Shown here in pieces: positions 7,063 through 16,770 of a stretch of DNA of 64,000 nt (its first letter is position 1; each line of letters opens with the position of its first letter). Source of the DNA: an uncultured Porphyromonadaceae bacterium (lineage in GTDB: Bacteria; Bacteroidota; Bacteroidia; Bacteroidales; Muribaculaceae); assembly GCA_900541835.1 (NCBI GenBank), contig UQLL01000001.1:62001-126000 (forward strand), read 5' to 3'. A program made the position numbers and the translations under genes. Under the pieces are notes generated by a model that saw only the letters and a program-made list of their open reading frames with translations, ran no database searches and was not told the DNA's origin.

Positions 7063-10000
7063 ATGAAGAAATTCTTACTATTACCGGCTTTGGCCTTCTG
7101 CTCTTTGGCAGCGCAGGCGGCCGACCCGGCACTGAGTTTCGAGGGCGATGGGACCGCCGCGTCCCCCTATCTCATCAAGACTGCAGACGACGTCATGGCC
7201 CTGGCTACGGCCTGCAACGGCGCCACTTCCACCACCTCCGGCCACTATGCCGGCAAGTACTTCTCCCTGACGGCCGACATCGACATGGCCGGCAAGTCGG
7301 GCTTCTACGGCATCGCCACCGCCCCGGCCGACAAGGCCACCTCCACTGGCACCTATCACTTCGACGGCATCTTCGACGGCTGCGGCTATCGCATCAAGAA
7401 CATGAAGATCAACGGAGTGGTGCGCAAGGACGACGGCTCCGTCAACATCTCCACCGGCGCCAACGGCTCGCGCCGCTATTGCGGCTTCTTCGGCGCCATC
7501 GGCACCGGCGGCAAGGTCTCCAATCTCGTCATCGACGCATCCTGCCGCATCGAGGCTTACAGCTACGTGGGCGGAGTGGTCGGCAACCTCGGCACCGACG
7601 CCTTCGTCGAGAACTGCGCCAACTACGCCGAAGTCGTCACCTACGACGGCTACACCGGCGGCATCGTGGGCTGCCAGGTCACCTCCAGCACCAAGACCGG
7701 CGGCATCTCCAACTGCTTCAACGCAGGCTCCATACGCAGCTGCGGCAGCATTGTGGGAGGCATCGTGGGCCGCGCCAGCTACGGCGAACTCAAGAACTGC
7801 GCCAATGTCGGATCAGTGCTCGCCTATAACTTCGACCCCGTCAAGGCGGCCTTTTCCCAGACCAAAGTCGGCGGCATCGTGGGCGACAACCAGTATTCGC
7901 GCATGGCCGACTGCTTCAACGCAGGCGACGTCTACGCCATGAAGGAGCAGGCTGGCGGTATAGCCGGTTCCATATCCAGGAATTCCACCAAGGGCGGCAT
8001 CTCCAACTGCCTCAACGTGGGATACGTCTACGGCTCCCTCGGCTACAACTGCGGCTACATAGCAGGCGTCAACTACTCATCTTCGAGCGTAGTGACCGAC
8101 CTCAGCAACTGCTACTACGACGCCCAGATGCTCAACACGCTCTTCGGCGCCGCCGACATGACGTTCGGCGGCAACGCCACCATACAGCGCCTCAACACCT
8201 CCCGACTGACCAACGGCCAGACACTGGCAGGTCTCGAGGGCTGGGTGTACAAGACTGGCAGCTATCCCGTGCCATCGGGCCTCAACTACCCCGAGTTGTT
8301 CACCGCAGCCGCCACATACGTCAGCATCCCGGCAGGCCAGAACGCCGACCTGCTTACAGGCTCCGCCACCGCCTCCACCGGCACCACAGTGGGCCTGGAG
8401 CGTCCCACAGAACTCTTCACCGTAAGCGGAAGCACCGTCACGGCCCATCCCTCGGCCGGCAACGGCGTCGGCGTGCTCACACTCACCAACGGCGCATTTA
8501 CCCGTCATCTGCTGCTCAGCACCTACACCATCCCCTTCTCCGGACAGGGCACCGAGGCGTCCCCCTATCTCATTAATAACAAGGAGGACCTTATCGGCCT
8601 GGCCAACCTCAGCAACGGCATGCGTCTGCAATGGGCCGACAAGCACTTCCGCCTCACCTCCGACATCGACCTGGCAGGCGAGACCCGCTTCATGGGCATC
8701 GGCTGCTCCCCCGACACCGTCAACAACTTCGCCCCCGGCTTCCGCCTCATCTTCCGCGGCAACTTCAACGGCGACAACCACAAGATCTCGAACTGGACCG
8801 CCGACTGGGTACGCTTCGACGCCGATTCCAACTACATCGACTGGCGCAAGGGCGGCTACTATTCGGGCGGCTTCTTCGGCACTTTGGGCAACGGCGCCGT
8901 GGTACGCAACCTCGTCATCGACCGTTCCTGCAAGTATCTCGGCTACATGTACGTCGGAGGCATCGCCATCCAGACACGCGGCGACGCCCGCATCGAGAAC
9001 TGCCACGTCGGCGCAGAGATCATTGCCTACAACCGCTACACGGGCGGTATCATCAGCCAGGACAATCCCTCTACACCCGCAGGCGTAGAGGGAGGATCCG
9101 TACAGATCGCCAACTGCACATTCACGGGCAAGATCCTTGCTAACTACGACTACACGGCAGGCATCATCGGCTACTCCTCCTCCGACAAGACCAGCATCAC
9201 CTCGTGCGTCAACGCCGGCAGCATCGAGTGCCGCCGCTTCGACACCAAAGTGCTCGGCACCACCTCCACATCCCAGCTCAACCGCATCGCCGGCATAGCT
9301 GGTGCCATCCGCGGCCGCATAGAAGGCTGCGCCAGCTACGGACCAATCACCGTCTACCCCGGCTGGTCGTCGTCGGCCACCGCCGCCCGCAAGCTGCTCG
9401 GCTGCGGAGGCATCGCCGGACAGCTCAGCAATTACACCACTAACGCCAGCCTGCGTCATAACTTCACCTCCAGCCAGGTCTACCTCCCTGAAGCCTTCAG
9501 CGGCCAGGTACAGGCTGCCGCCATCGTCGGCGATTTCTGGGCTGCCGCCAAGGACCCCGTATTCGGCACCAGCTCCGCGAACTATGCCGACACCACCCTC
9601 TGCGCCACTAAGGGCCTCGTGTGCACATTCACCAACGCCCCCGACTCGGTAGAGCGCATAAAGGCCTTCCATGGCCTCGCCACCTCCGACTTCACCTCCG
9701 GCAACGCCATCGACTCCCTGGCACAGCACTTCGCCTTCATCAACGGCTACTACCCCATGCCCAAGGCACTGGCCGAGAACGCCGACGTGCGCACCGCCGC
9801 CGCCACCTTCTTCAAGATCGGTCCCGCCCAGGGCGGCTACATAGGCCACCTGCGGCCCGACGCCGTCTGCCCATTCAACAACGTCATGCCCCTGACCGGC
9901 ATCCTGGCCGTCGGCGAACTCTTCCGTATCGAAAACAATGGCCTCAGAGTGCGTGGCTGCAATGCCGGAGGCAACGACATCCTGACCCTGACCAACGGCT

Positions 10001-10206
10001 GGTACTCCACCTTATATCCCATCCATAAGGAGGAAGGCGCCGGCATCGGCAGCCTCACCGACGACGCCACCGATCCCGTCATCGCCACCGAGTACTTCAC
10101 CACCGATGGCCTGCGCGTGCTCCGTCCCGCCGCCGGCCAGACCGTGATCGCCATCTCCCGCACCCTCTCTGGCCGCACCGCCGTGGCCAAGCAGGTAGTG
10201 CGCTGA
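7063..10206 (+). CDS. Large secreted GLUG-repeat surface protein
   Basis: 1047 residues with signal peptide MKKFLLLPALAFCSLAAQA. The body is two similar blocks. Each opens with a G(D/Q)GT.ASPYLI..(A/E)DL segment (about residues 29 and 493), followed by the ADIDMAG/SDIDLAG strand and GLUG-type repeats such as YVGGVVG, YTGGIVG, AGGIAG and CGGIAG, which fold as beta-helix or adhesin rods in IgA-peptidase-like proteins. The last 40 residues (TEYFTTDGLRVLRP..GQTVIAIS) resemble a Bacteroidetes C-terminal secretion/anchor domain. It is probably a surface adhesin or polysaccharide-interacting protein; no catalytic site is seen. Monocistronic, with its own promoter and terminator. Confidence 0.8.
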   Translation: MKKFLLLPALAFCSLAAQAADPALSFEGDGTAASPYLIKTADDVMALATACNGATSTTSGHYAGKYFSLTADIDMAGKSGFYGIATAPADKATSTGTYHFDGIFDGCGYRIKNMKINGVVRKDDGSVNISTGANGSRRYCGFFGAIGTGGKVSNLVIDASCRIEAYSYVGGVVGNLGTDAFVENCANYAEVVTYDGYTGGIVGCQVTSSTKTGGISNCFNAGSIRSCGSIVGGIVGRASYGELKNCANVGSVLAYNFDPVKAAFSQTKVGGIVGDNQYSRMADCFNAGDVYAMKEQAGGIAGSISRNSTKGGISNCLNVGYVYGSLGYNCGYIAGVNYSSSSVVTDLSNCYYDAQMLNTLFGAADMTFGGNATIQRLNTSRLTNGQTLAGLEGWVYKTGSYPVPSGLNYPELFTAAATYVSIPAGQNADLLTGSATASTGTTVGLERPTELFTVSGSTVTAHPSAGNGVGVLTLTNGAFTRHLLLSTYTIPFSGQGTEASPYLINNKEDLIGLANLSNGMRLQWADKHFRLTSDIDLAGETRFMGIGCSPDTVNNFAPGFRLIFRGNFNGDNHKISNWTADWVRFDADSNYIDWRKGGYYSGGFFGTLGNGAVVRNLVIDRSCKYLGYMYVGGIAIQTRGDARIENCHVGAEIIAYNRYTGGIISQDNPSTPAGVEGGSVQIANCTFTGKILANYDYTAGIIGYSSSDKTSITSCVNAGSIECRRFDTKVLGTTSTSQLNRIAGIAGAIRGRIEGCASYGPITVYPGWSSSATAARKLLGCGGIAGQLSNYTTNASLRHNFTSSQVYLPEAFSGQVQAAAIVGDFWAAAKDPVFGTSSANYADTTLCATKGLVCTFTNAPDSVERIKAFHGLATSDFTSGNAIDSLAQHFAFINGYYPMPKALAENADVRTAAATFFKIGPAQGGYIGHLRPDAVCPFNNVMPLTGILAVGELFRIENNGLRVRGCNAGGNDILTLTNGWYSTLYPIHKEEGAGIGSLTDDATDPVIATEYFTTDGLRVLRPAAGQTVIAISRTLSGRTAVAKQVVR

Positions 10207-10227
10207 ACGCGCCCCCCAATGCTGTGG

Positions 10228-10247
10228 CAACGCACCCTGGCGCGTCC
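10228..10247. repeat. Family-1 palindrome
   Basis: CAACGCACCCTGGCGCGTCC, a slightly decayed copy just after the GLUG gene. It pairs with 10378-10397 and the two enclose the terminator. Confidence 0.65.
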
Positions 10248-10298
10248 GAGACCGACGCATGAGCCGCTCTGAAGCGGACACCAATAACAAACCAAATG

Positions 10299-10343
10299 CC
10301 TCGCCTGCCCTGATAGTCGATACCGGGACAGGCGGGGTTTCTT
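10299..10343 (+). terminator. Terminator of the GLUG protein gene
   Basis: A 13-bp stem (CCTCGCCTGCCCT with GGGACAGGCGGGG, G-T wobbles included) followed by TTTCTT. Confidence 0.75.
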
Positions 10344-10377
10344 ATCAGTCCACTTTGGCCTTCTGCCGCCTATCACG

Positions 10378-10397
10378 GACGCGCCAGGGTGCGTCCT
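10378..10397. repeat. Family-1 palindrome
   Basis: GGACGCGCCAGGGTGCGTCC followed by TTACAA, about 40 bases upstream of the helicase promoter. Confidence 0.75.
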
Positions 10398-10434
10398 TAC
10401 AAGGCGATGCACCCAAAGTCTCAACTTTTTTTTG

Positions 10435-10442
10435 TAATTTTG
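10435..10442 (+). promoter_or_regulatory. Promoter core for the helicase-lepA operon, probably leaderless
   Basis: TAATTTTG after a T8 run. Only seven bases (CAGCCTA) separate it from the ATG at 10450. That ATG is needed for the Q-motif region, so the transcript should begin at or next to the start codon. Confidence 0.65.
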
Positions 10443-10449
10443 CAGCCTA

Positions 10450-11877
10450 ATGAGATTCAGCGATACAGAATTGAACGAATTCGTGCTGGAGGCTGTGGAT
10501 ACCATGGGCTTCGACACGCTTACCCCCATACAGGAAGCCTCCATACCGCCACTGCTCGAAGGACGCGACCTCATCGGCGTGGCCCAGACCGGCACCGGCA
10601 AGACGGCCGCCTTCCTGCTCCCCGTGCTCAACGAGCTCAGCTACGGCGACTATCCACAGGAGCGCATCAACTGCCTTATCATGGCCCCTACCCGCGAGCT
10701 TGCCAAGCAGATTGACGAACAGCTGCAGGGCTTCAGTTACTTCGTGCCCGTCAGCTCGTCGGCCGTATACGGCGGCAACGACGGCCCCGAGTTTGCCCGC
10801 CAGCGCCAGGGTCTCAAGATGGGTGCCGACATCATCGTAGCCACTCCCGGACGACTCATCTCCCACATCTCCATGGGATACGTCGACCTTAGCGAGGTCA
10901 GCTTCTTCATCCTCGACGAGGCGGACCGCATGCTCGACATGGGCTTCTACGACGACATCATGCAGATAGCCTCCTACCTGCCCCGCGACCGCCAGACCAT
11001 CATGTTCTCGGCCACCATGCCCGACAAGATCCAGCGCCTGGCAAAGTCCATCCTTAACGACCCGGTGCGCGTGGAGATAGCCGTCAGCAAGCCGGCCGAG
11101 AACATCCGCCAGGAGGTCGTATACCTCTACGAGACGCGAAAGCTTGATGCCGTCAAGGAGATATTCGCGGGCTACGAGGAGCCGGAACGCAGCATCATCT
11201 TCGCCTCCTCCAAGCTCAAGGTCAAGGAGCTGGCCCGCACCCTGCGTCAGAAGGGTTACAAGGTGGCCGAAATGCACTCCGACCTGGACCAGAGCCAACG
11301 CGACGAAGTGATGCACAACTTCCGCAACGGCAGCGTGAAGCTGCTGGTGGCCACCGACATCGTGGCACGCGGCATCGACATCGACGACATAGCGCTGGTG
11401 ATGAACTACGACGTGCCGCGCGAGGCCGAGGACTATGTGCACCGCATCGGCCGCACGGCCCGCGCCGGAGCCTCAGGCCGCGCCATCACCCTGGTCAACG
11501 ACAAGGACCTCGGCGCCTTCCGCCGCATCGAGAAATTCCTGGAGAAGAAAGTGCCCGTGCTCGAACTGAGCTGCTCGGCCGATCTCAATGCAGGGACACA
11601 CCATGGTGCGTCCGCCACCCGCTCCGACCGTTCCCGCGGCGACCGCCGGGGCCAGCGCCGCGGCAAAGAGCCAAACCGCAGAGGCCAGGAAACACCCCGT
11701 CGTAAAAGCACCAGGCGAAATAATGCCTCTGCCACCGCCGCGCCCCCGGCATCGCCCGATTCCGCATCTAAAGCAGCCAACCAGCCATCTACAGCCACTC
11801 CCGCCGTCGAAGTCCCTGCACAGCACAAGACCCGCCGGCGCCGACGCAAACCACAACCCAAGCCCACCCAGGAATGA
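10450..11877 (+). CDS. DEAD-box RNA helicase with basic C-terminal tail
   Basis: 475 residues. The Q motif is TPIQ (about 25-28), Walker A AQTGTGKT at 45-52, DEAD at 156-159, SAT in MFSATMP, and the second RecA domain ends with [10 protein letters not shown]. This is the RhlE/CsdA-type core of cytosolic RNA helicases used in ribosome assembly or mRNA decay. From about 370 the tail is low complexity and very basic ([28 protein letters not shown]), probably for RNA binding. A family-1 palindrome lies in frame in this tail and encodes GTHHGAS (about 382-388). The stop overlaps the lepA start (ATGA), so the two are coupled. Which helicase subfamily it belongs to is not certain. Confidence 0.93.
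   Translation: MRFSDTELNEFVLEAVDTMGFDTLTPIQEASIPPLLEGRDLIGVAQTGTGKTAAFLLPVLNELSYGDYPQERINCLIMAPTRELAKQIDEQLQGFSYFVPVSSSAVYGGNDGPEFARQRQGLKMGADIIVATPGRLISHISMGYVDLSEVSFFILDEADRMLDMGFYDDIMQIASYLPRDRQTIMFSATMPDKIQRLAKSILNDPVRVEIAVSKPAENIRQEVVYLYETRKLDAVKEIFAGYEEPERSIIFASSKLKVKELARTLRQKGYKVAEMHSDLDQSQRDEVMHNFRNGSVKLLVATDIVARGIDIDDIALVMNYDVPREAEDYVHRIGRTARAGASGRAITLVNDKDLGAFRRIEKFLEKKVPVLELSCSADLNAGTHHGASATRSDRSRGDRRGQRRGKEPNRRGQETPRRKSTRRNNASATAAPPASPDSASKAANQPSTATPAVEVPAQHKTRRRRRKPQPKPTQE
11594..11613. repeat. Family-1 palindrome inside the helicase gene
   Basis: GGACACACCATGGTGCGTCC, preceded by TGCAG (TGTAG in other copies). It is in frame and translated as GTHHGAS, the same phase and orientation as the copy in dnaG. 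Confidence 0.75.
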
Positions 11878-13661
11878 ACACCATACGCAATTTCTGCATC
11901 ATCGCCCATATCGACCACGGCAAGTCCACACTGGCCGACCGTCTGCTGGAGCGCACCAAGACCGTAGACGCCAAGGACATGGAGGCCCAGGTGCTCGACG
12001 ACATGGACCTGGAGCGCGAACGCGGAATCACCATCAAGAGCCACGCCATCCAGATGCAATACCCCAAGGATGGCACTTCATATACTCTCAACCTCATCGA
12101 CACTCCGGGACACGTCGACTTCTCCTACGAGGTTTCCCGCTCCATCGCCGCCTGCGAGGGCGCATTGCTCATCGTCGACGCCAGCCAGGGCATCCAGGCA
12201 CAGACCATTTCCAACCTCTACATGGCCATCGACAACGACCTGGAGATTATCCCCGTCATCAACAAGTGCGACCTGGAGAGTGCCAAGCCCGACGAGGTGG
12301 AGGACCAGATAGTGGACCTGCTCGGCTGCGACCGCTCCGACATCATCCGCGCCAGCGGCAAGACAGGCCAGGGAGTCGACGAAATCCTCAATGCCATCGT
12401 AGACCGCATTCCGGCTCCCCAAGGAGACCCCAAGGCTCCCCTGCAGGCTCTCATCTTCGATTCCGTCTTCAACCCCTTCCGCGGCATCATCGCCTATTTC
12501 AAGATTCTCAACGGCACCATCGCCAAGGACGATTTCGTGAAGTTCTTCTCCACCGGCAAGGAGTACCACGCCGACGAGGTGGGAGTGCTCAAGTTGCAGA
12601 TGCAGCCGCGCAAGGAGCTGTCGGCAGGCAACGTCGGCTACATCATCTCCGGCATCAAGTCGAGCAAGGAGGTCAAAGTGGGCGACACCATCACGCACGT
12701 GCAGGAGCCTTGCAAGGAGGCCATCGCCGGCTTCGAGGAAGTCAAGCCCATGGTCTTCGCGGGCGTCTACCCCATCGACCCCGAGGACTTCGAGAACCTG
12801 CGCGCCAGCCTGGAGAAGCTCCAGCTCAACGACGCGTCGCTGACGTTCACCCCGGAGTCCTCGGCCGCCCTCGGCTTCGGCTTCCGCTGCGGATTCCTCG
12901 GCCTTCTCCACATGGAGATTGTGCAGGAACGGCTCGGCCGCGAGTTCAACATGGACGTCATCACCACCGTCCCCAACGTCAGCTACAACGTCTATACCAA
13001 GCGCGGCGAGAAGATAGAGGTGCACAATCCCTCGGGCCTTCCCGACCCCGTCAGCATCGACCATATCGAGGAGCCCTACATCCGCGCCAGCATAATCACC
13101 CAGGCCGACTACATCGGTCCCATCATGACCCTCTGCCTGGGCAAGCGCGGCGAGCTCATCAAACAGGACTACATCAGCGGCAACCGCCTGGAGCTAACTT
13201 TTGACATTCCCCTGGGCGAAATCGTAATCGACTTCTACGACAAGCTCAAGAGCATCAGCAAAGGCTATGCCTCGTTCGACTACCACATCCAGGACTTCCG
13301 CCCCTCCAACCTGATAAAGCTCGACATCCTGCTCAACGGCGAGAGTGTGGACGCGCTCAGCACACTGACCCACGCCGACAATGCCGTGCGCTTCGGCCGC
13401 CGCATGTGCGAGAAGCTCAAGGAACTGATACCCCGCCAGCAGTTCGACATCGCCGTACAGGCCGCCATCGGCGCCAAGATCATAGCCCGTGAGACCATCA
13501 AGGCCGTGCGCAAGGACGTTACCGCCAAGTGCTACGGCGGCGACATCTCACGCAAGCGCAAGCTGCTTGAAAAGCAGAAGGAGGGAAAGAAACGCATGAA
13601 GCAGATCGGCCGCGTGGAAGTGCCCCAGAAGGCTTTCCTGGCCGTGCTCAAGCTCGACTGA
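11874..13661 (+). CDS. lepA: Elongation factor 4 (LepA), ribosome-back-translocating GTPase
   Basis: 595 residues, full length. It is a translational GTPase acting on stalled or stressed ribosomes. It begins [18 protein letters not shown], the P-loop; DTPGHVDF and NKCDLE are the G3 and G4 motifs. The LepA-specific C-terminal domain is visible in [21 protein letters not shown], with the basic end [17 protein letters not shown]. The start overlaps the helicase stop by ATGA. Transcription ends at a strong hairpin shared with the convergent glycosyltransferase gene. Confidence 0.97.
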   Translation: MNTIRNFCIIAHIDHGKSTLADRLLERTKTVDAKDMEAQVLDDMDLERERGITIKSHAIQMQYPKDGTSYTLNLIDTPGHVDFSYEVSRSIAACEGALLIVDASQGIQAQTISNLYMAIDNDLEIIPVINKCDLESAKPDEVEDQIVDLLGCDRSDIIRASGKTGQGVDEILNAIVDRIPAPQGDPKAPLQALIFDSVFNPFRGIIAYFKILNGTIAKDDFVKFFSTGKEYHADEVGVLKLQMQPRKELSAGNVGYIISGIKSSKEVKVGDTITHVQEPCKEAIAGFEEVKPMVFAGVYPIDPEDFENLRASLEKLQLNDASLTFTPESSAALGFGFRCGFLGLLHMEIVQERLGREFNMDVITTVPNVSYNVYTKRGEKIEVHNPSGLPDPVSIDHIEEPYIRASIITQADYIGPIMTLCLGKRGELIKQDYISGNRLELTFDIPLGEIVIDFYDKLKSISKGYASFDYHIQDFRPSNLIKLDILLNGESVDALSTLTHADNAVRFGRRMCEKLKELIPRQQFDIAVQAAIGAKIIARETIKAVRKDVTAKCYGGDISRKRKLLEKQKEGKKRMKQIGRVEVPQKAFLAVLKLD

Positions 13662-13673
13662 GCCGCACGCTGC

Positions 13674-13697
13674 TCAGAGTTGATAGTTCAGAGTCGG
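13674..13697 (+). repeat. GAGAGTTGA tract feeding a hairpin
   Basis: CAGAGTTGATAGTTCAGAGTC directly after lepA. Its second half forms the left arm of the terminator. Confidence 0.5.
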
Positions 13698-13732
13698 ATG
13701 ATGCCCCGTTGTGCATCATCCGACTCTGAACT
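13685..13732. terminator. Bidirectional terminator lepA / glycosyltransferase
   Basis: A perfect 20-bp inverted repeat (13685-13704 with 13713-13732) around an 8-base loop. It lies between convergent genes, and the right arm covers the stop codon of the minus-strand gene. It lacks a good T run. Confidence 0.65.
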
Positions 13733-14468
13733 ACCTGAGGTTATAGATAAGTTGGCGCCATGCAAGCTGCAAGCGCCACTTGAGAGGCTCCACGAAGCGG
13801 TCATAAGGATTGATGGCTGACTGGAACTGTCCCGTGAAGCTGCCCTGTGTGGCTACTGTGGGGTGCATCCAGTAGTATCGTAGTTTCTCCTGCTCCAACA
13901 GGAGCCGATGAAAGAGGTCTATGGGACGGTCTATTCCACCACCCTCGGAATGTCTAAGTATTGACTCCGCTCCGGCCCGGTTGATGTAGTAGCAGGCGGC
14001 ATAACGATCGCGATCGCCCGGATATATGAGGATTCCGCGGCGTCGGCGGCTTCGCGGCACGAACCGCAGACGGGTGTTCTCCATCGACAGAAGCGCCGGT
14101 TCGTCTCCCAAGGCAAGTAGCTGCCCCACGGCCATCGGCATGAGCCTATCAAACCTGCGGCTGAATACCACGTCGTCCTCAAGCACCAGCGCTCCCGGCA
14201 GACCTCGTTCTACCACGGCACGGCAGGCGAGCAGGTGCTTGTAGGCACACGACATAGCGGCATGGGTGAGGTGATTGTCTTCGGAGAACCATCGTGCCTT
14301 ACATGCTTCGCTAATGTCGTCATAGTCCCCGTCGAGGATGAACTCGAAATGCAGGCCATGCCGACTCATCAGTCTTTCAATGTGCACCCTGCGTTCCTCG
14401 TAACCCTTCCTGACATGCAATACGAAGACTTCGGGGATAGCCTCTAAACCTTTGGCGTTCACATTCAT
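13731..14468 (-). CDS. Glycosyltransferase family 25 (LPS/glycan biosynthesis type)
   Basis: 245 residues. VFVLHVRKGYEERRVHIERL at the N-terminus and the LEDD motif at 96-99 (GALVLEDDV), followed by CAYKHLL-type helices, match GT25 proteins that add galactose or similar sugars to lipooligosaccharide. The motif H..AAMSCAYKHLLA precedes the LEDD, as in the family. Cytosolic, no signal peptide. Its ATG overlaps the tsaB stop in ATGA, so it is translated with tsaB. Donor and acceptor sugars cannot be told. Confidence 0.82.
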   Translation of the reverse strand: MNVNAKGLEAIPEVFVLHVRKGYEERRVHIERLMSRHGLHFEFILDGDYDDISEACKARWFSEDNHLTHAAMSCAYKHLLACRAVVERGLPGALVLEDDVVFSRRFDRLMPMAVGQLLALGDEPALLSMENTRLRFVPRSRRRRGILIYPGDRDRYAACYYINRAGAESILRHSEGGGIDRPIDLFHRLLLEQEKLRYYWMHPTVATQGSFTGQFQSAINPYDRFVEPLKWRLQLAWRQLIYNLR

Positions 14469-15154
14469 ACAATATGGTTCTTGGGTTTTGTGGTATGGAC
14501 AGCCTTGAGGTAGAGGGGGGTGGAATAGGCGACGTCAAGGAAGCGTTGCTCGCGGTAGGCCTTCTCGGCCAAGGCTATGAGATCGCTGGCTATCAGTGGC
14601 GATACTTTCAGATATTCCGTGCCGGGACGTGTCAGCATCTCCTGGGCCTTGGCGGCGCCGGAGCCGAAGTAGAAAGCACGTTGGCCTTCGGGAAGGTTCT
14701 TGTAGCTGTCGGCGGAGAGGATGAGCGGCTGCGGCTCCATCACTGGGTTGAGTGCGAAATTGTAGGCGGCGGTGTAGACTTCCATGCGTCGGGCGTCGAC
14801 CATTGGTATGAGCAGCTCGTCGCCCTGCCAGTCACGCGGCATGAACATGGCCTTGACAGCCAGCGCCTGTAGGCTGTCTACGCCAATCAGCGGAATGTCC
14901 AGGCCGAAGCAGAGACCCTTGGCCTGCGAGAGGCCGATACGCAGACCGGTGTACGAGCCCGGGCCGAGACTGACGGCTACCGCATCCAGCTTGAGTTCGC
15001 GGCGATGCAGCTCGCCGAGGGCCTTTTCCACAAACGGGGCCAGCACTTCGCTGTGGCGCATCGGCTCCTCTTCCATTACCTGCCACATCAGGGCTCCTTC
15101 ATGGCACAGTGCCACGGAGCATATCTCGGCAGAAGTTTCTATCAGTAAAATCAT
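14465..15154 (-). CDS. tsaB: tRNA threonylcarbamoyladenosine synthesis protein TsaB
   Basis: 229 residues. It partners TsaD and TsaE in making t6A at position 37 of ANN-decoding tRNAs. MILLIETSAEICSVAL is the first beta-hairpin of the ASKHA fold, and SLGPGSYTGLRIGLSQAKGL is the TsaB signature. Its start lies directly downstream of a GAGAGTTGA tract and no promoter box is obvious. It is first in a pair with the glycosyltransferase. Confidence 0.95.
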   Translation of the reverse strand: MILLIETSAEICSVALCHEGALMWQVMEEEPMRHSEVLAPFVEKALGELHRRELKLDAVAVSLGPGSYTGLRIGLSQAKGLCFGLDIPLIGVDSLQALAVKAMFMPRDWQGDELLIPMVDARRMEVYTAAYNFALNPVMEPQPLILSADSYKNLPEGQRAFYFGSGAAKAQEMLTRPGTEYLKVSPLIASDLIALAEKAYREQRFLDVAYSTPLYLKAVHTTKPKNHIV

Positions 15155-15198
15155 AGTTGAGAGTTTAGAGTTGAGAGTTAAAGCTGAAAGCTGAGAGA
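15155..15198. repeat. GAGAGTTGA tract at a gene junction
   Basis: About five degenerate units (GTTGAGAGTTTAGAGTTGAG, then TTAAAGCTGAAAGCTGAGAG) fill the space between the tsaB start and the FAD-protein stop. They extend into the last codons of the FAD protein (ESLSFQL). Confidence 0.65.
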
Positions 15199-16770
15199 CT
15201 CCGGGTGCTCCGTATCGTCGCTGAACTCTCGGCTCTCAACTGTTAGTTGGTCGATGGCGTTGCGGCCGTCGATGGCGGCGGAGACGATGCCGCCGGCATA
15301 TCCGGCACCCTCGCCGACCGGGTAAAGGTTCTTGATCTCTATGTGCTGGCCATCCTCGCCACGTGGTATGCGAACAGGGCTGGAGGTACGGCTCTCCAGT
15401 CCGACCACGGTGGCCTGGGGCGTGAGGAAGCCCTTGGCGCGTCGGCCGAAGATGCGGAAGCCCTCGCGCAGGCGGTCGGAGATCTGCGGCGGCAGCAGGA
15501 AGTGCACCGGCAGGCTCATCACTCCGCACGGGTATGAGGACGGCTCCACGGAGGTAGACACTCGGCCGTTGACGAAATCGGTCATGCGCTGTGCCGGGGC
15601 GCGTAGGCTCTTGCCTGCGGCCTGGTAAAAGTTGCGTTCCAGGCTCTCCTGCAGCTCGAGCATGCACAGCTCACCGGCAGATGCGAACTCGGGAAAATCC
15701 TCGGGATGCACCTCCACCACCATGCCGGAGTTAGCCCGGCTGCCGGAGCGTGCCGAGGCGGACATGCCATTGACGGCGTTCTGGTCGGGTCCGCTGGCAG
15801 AGGGCACTATCACTCCCCCGGGACACATGCAGAAGCTGTAGACTCCACGACCGCCGACCTGCGCGGTGAAGCTATACTCGGCAGCCGGGAGATAGTCTCC
15901 ACGTCCCTTGGGGTTGTGATATTGTATGCGGTCGATTACTTCCTGGGGATGCTCCAGGCGGACGCCCATGGCCAGCCCCTTTGCCTCCAGTCTCACACCC
16001 TGGCTGTGCAGGGAGCGATAGACGTCGCGTGCTGAGTGGCCGGTAGCCAACACGACGGGTCCTCGGAACTCTCGTCCGTCCTCGAGGCGGACGCCCTCGG
16101 CGCGGTTATCGCCGATGAGCAACTCGGTGACCTTGGATCCGAAATGCACTTCTCCTCCGGCACCCCTGATGGCCTCGCGTATGCTGCGTATGACGCCGGG
16201 CAGCTTGTCGCTGCCTATGTGAGGGTGGGCGTCGACGAGGATGTCGGACGACGCGCCAAACTGCACCAGCACCTGTAGGATCTCGCGCACGGGTCCGCGC
16301 TTCTTGCTTCGGGTATATAGCTTGCCGTCGGAGTATGCACCGGCGCCTCCCTCGCCGAAGCAGTAGTTGGAATCAGAATCTACGATGCCCTTGCGGGAAA
16401 TGTCGGCGATGTCCAGGCGGCGTGCGTCCACGTCCTTGCCCCGTTCCAGGAGGATAGGCTTGAATCCCTTCTCCACGGCCCTCAAAGCTGCGAACAGACC
16501 GGCCGGTCCGGCTCCCACAATAACCACTTGCCTCGCGTCGGCGGGTACAGTCTTGAGTTCTATGGGCCGGAAGAGTTCGGGCAGTGGCTCCCCTGCTGCG
16601 GCTTCCACGCGCAGGTTGACGACCACGCGGCGCTGGCGGGCGTCGATGCTTCGGCTGCGGATGCGCCAGGTGGTGGGCGCCGTGCCGATTGCTTTCTCTA
16701 TTTCAGGACGCAGTAGGTCGGGAGTGGCAGCCGTCTTGGGGCTTACGCGCAGGTTTATGTCGTAGATCAT
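15178..16770 (-). CDS. FAD-dependent oxidoreductase of the COG2509 type
   Basis: 530 residues from ATG 16770, which overlaps the stop of the U32 gene (ATGA); longer starts run into that gene. An N-terminal domain of about 80 residues (MIYDINLRVSPKTA) precedes a Rossmann fold with VIVGAGPAGLFAALRA (GAGPAG at 86-91). FGEGGAGAYSDGKLYTR and FCMCPGGVIVPSAS are typical of this uncharacterised dehydrogenase family, distantly like BaiN/HI0933 flavoproteins. The reaction is unknown. The C-terminal tail VESREFSDDTEHPESLSFQL is largely coded by GAGAGTTGA-type sequence and is probably not conserved. Confidence 0.88.
   Translation of the reverse strand: MIYDINLRVSPKTAATPDLLRPEIEKAIGTAPTTWRIRSRSIDARQRRVVVNLRVEAAAGEPLPELFRPIELKTVPADARQVVIVGAGPAGLFAALRAVEKGFKPILLERGKDVDARRLDIADISRKGIVDSDSNYCFGEGGAGAYSDGKLYTRSKKRGPVREILQVLVQFGASSDILVDAHPHIGSDKLPGVIRSIREAIRGAGGEVHFGSKVTELLIGDNRAEGVRLEDGREFRGPVVLATGHSARDVYRSLHSQGVRLEAKGLAMGVRLEHPQEVIDRIQYHNPKGRGDYLPAAEYSFTAQVGGRGVYSFCMCPGGVIVPSASGPDQNAVNGMSASARSGSRANSGMVVEVHPEDFPEFASAGELCMLELQESLERNFYQAAGKSLRAPAQRMTDFVNGRVSTSVEPSSYPCGVMSLPVHFLLPPQISDRLREGFRIFGRRAKGFLTPQATVVGLESRTSSPVRIPRGEDGQHIEIKNLYPVGEGAGYAGGIVSAAIDGRNAIDQLTVESREFSDDTEHPESLSFQL

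Noticed and set aside
8077..9849. A 590-codon open frame on the minus strand
   Set aside because: Antisense shadow of the GLUG protein gene, with no recognisable domains and no promoter.
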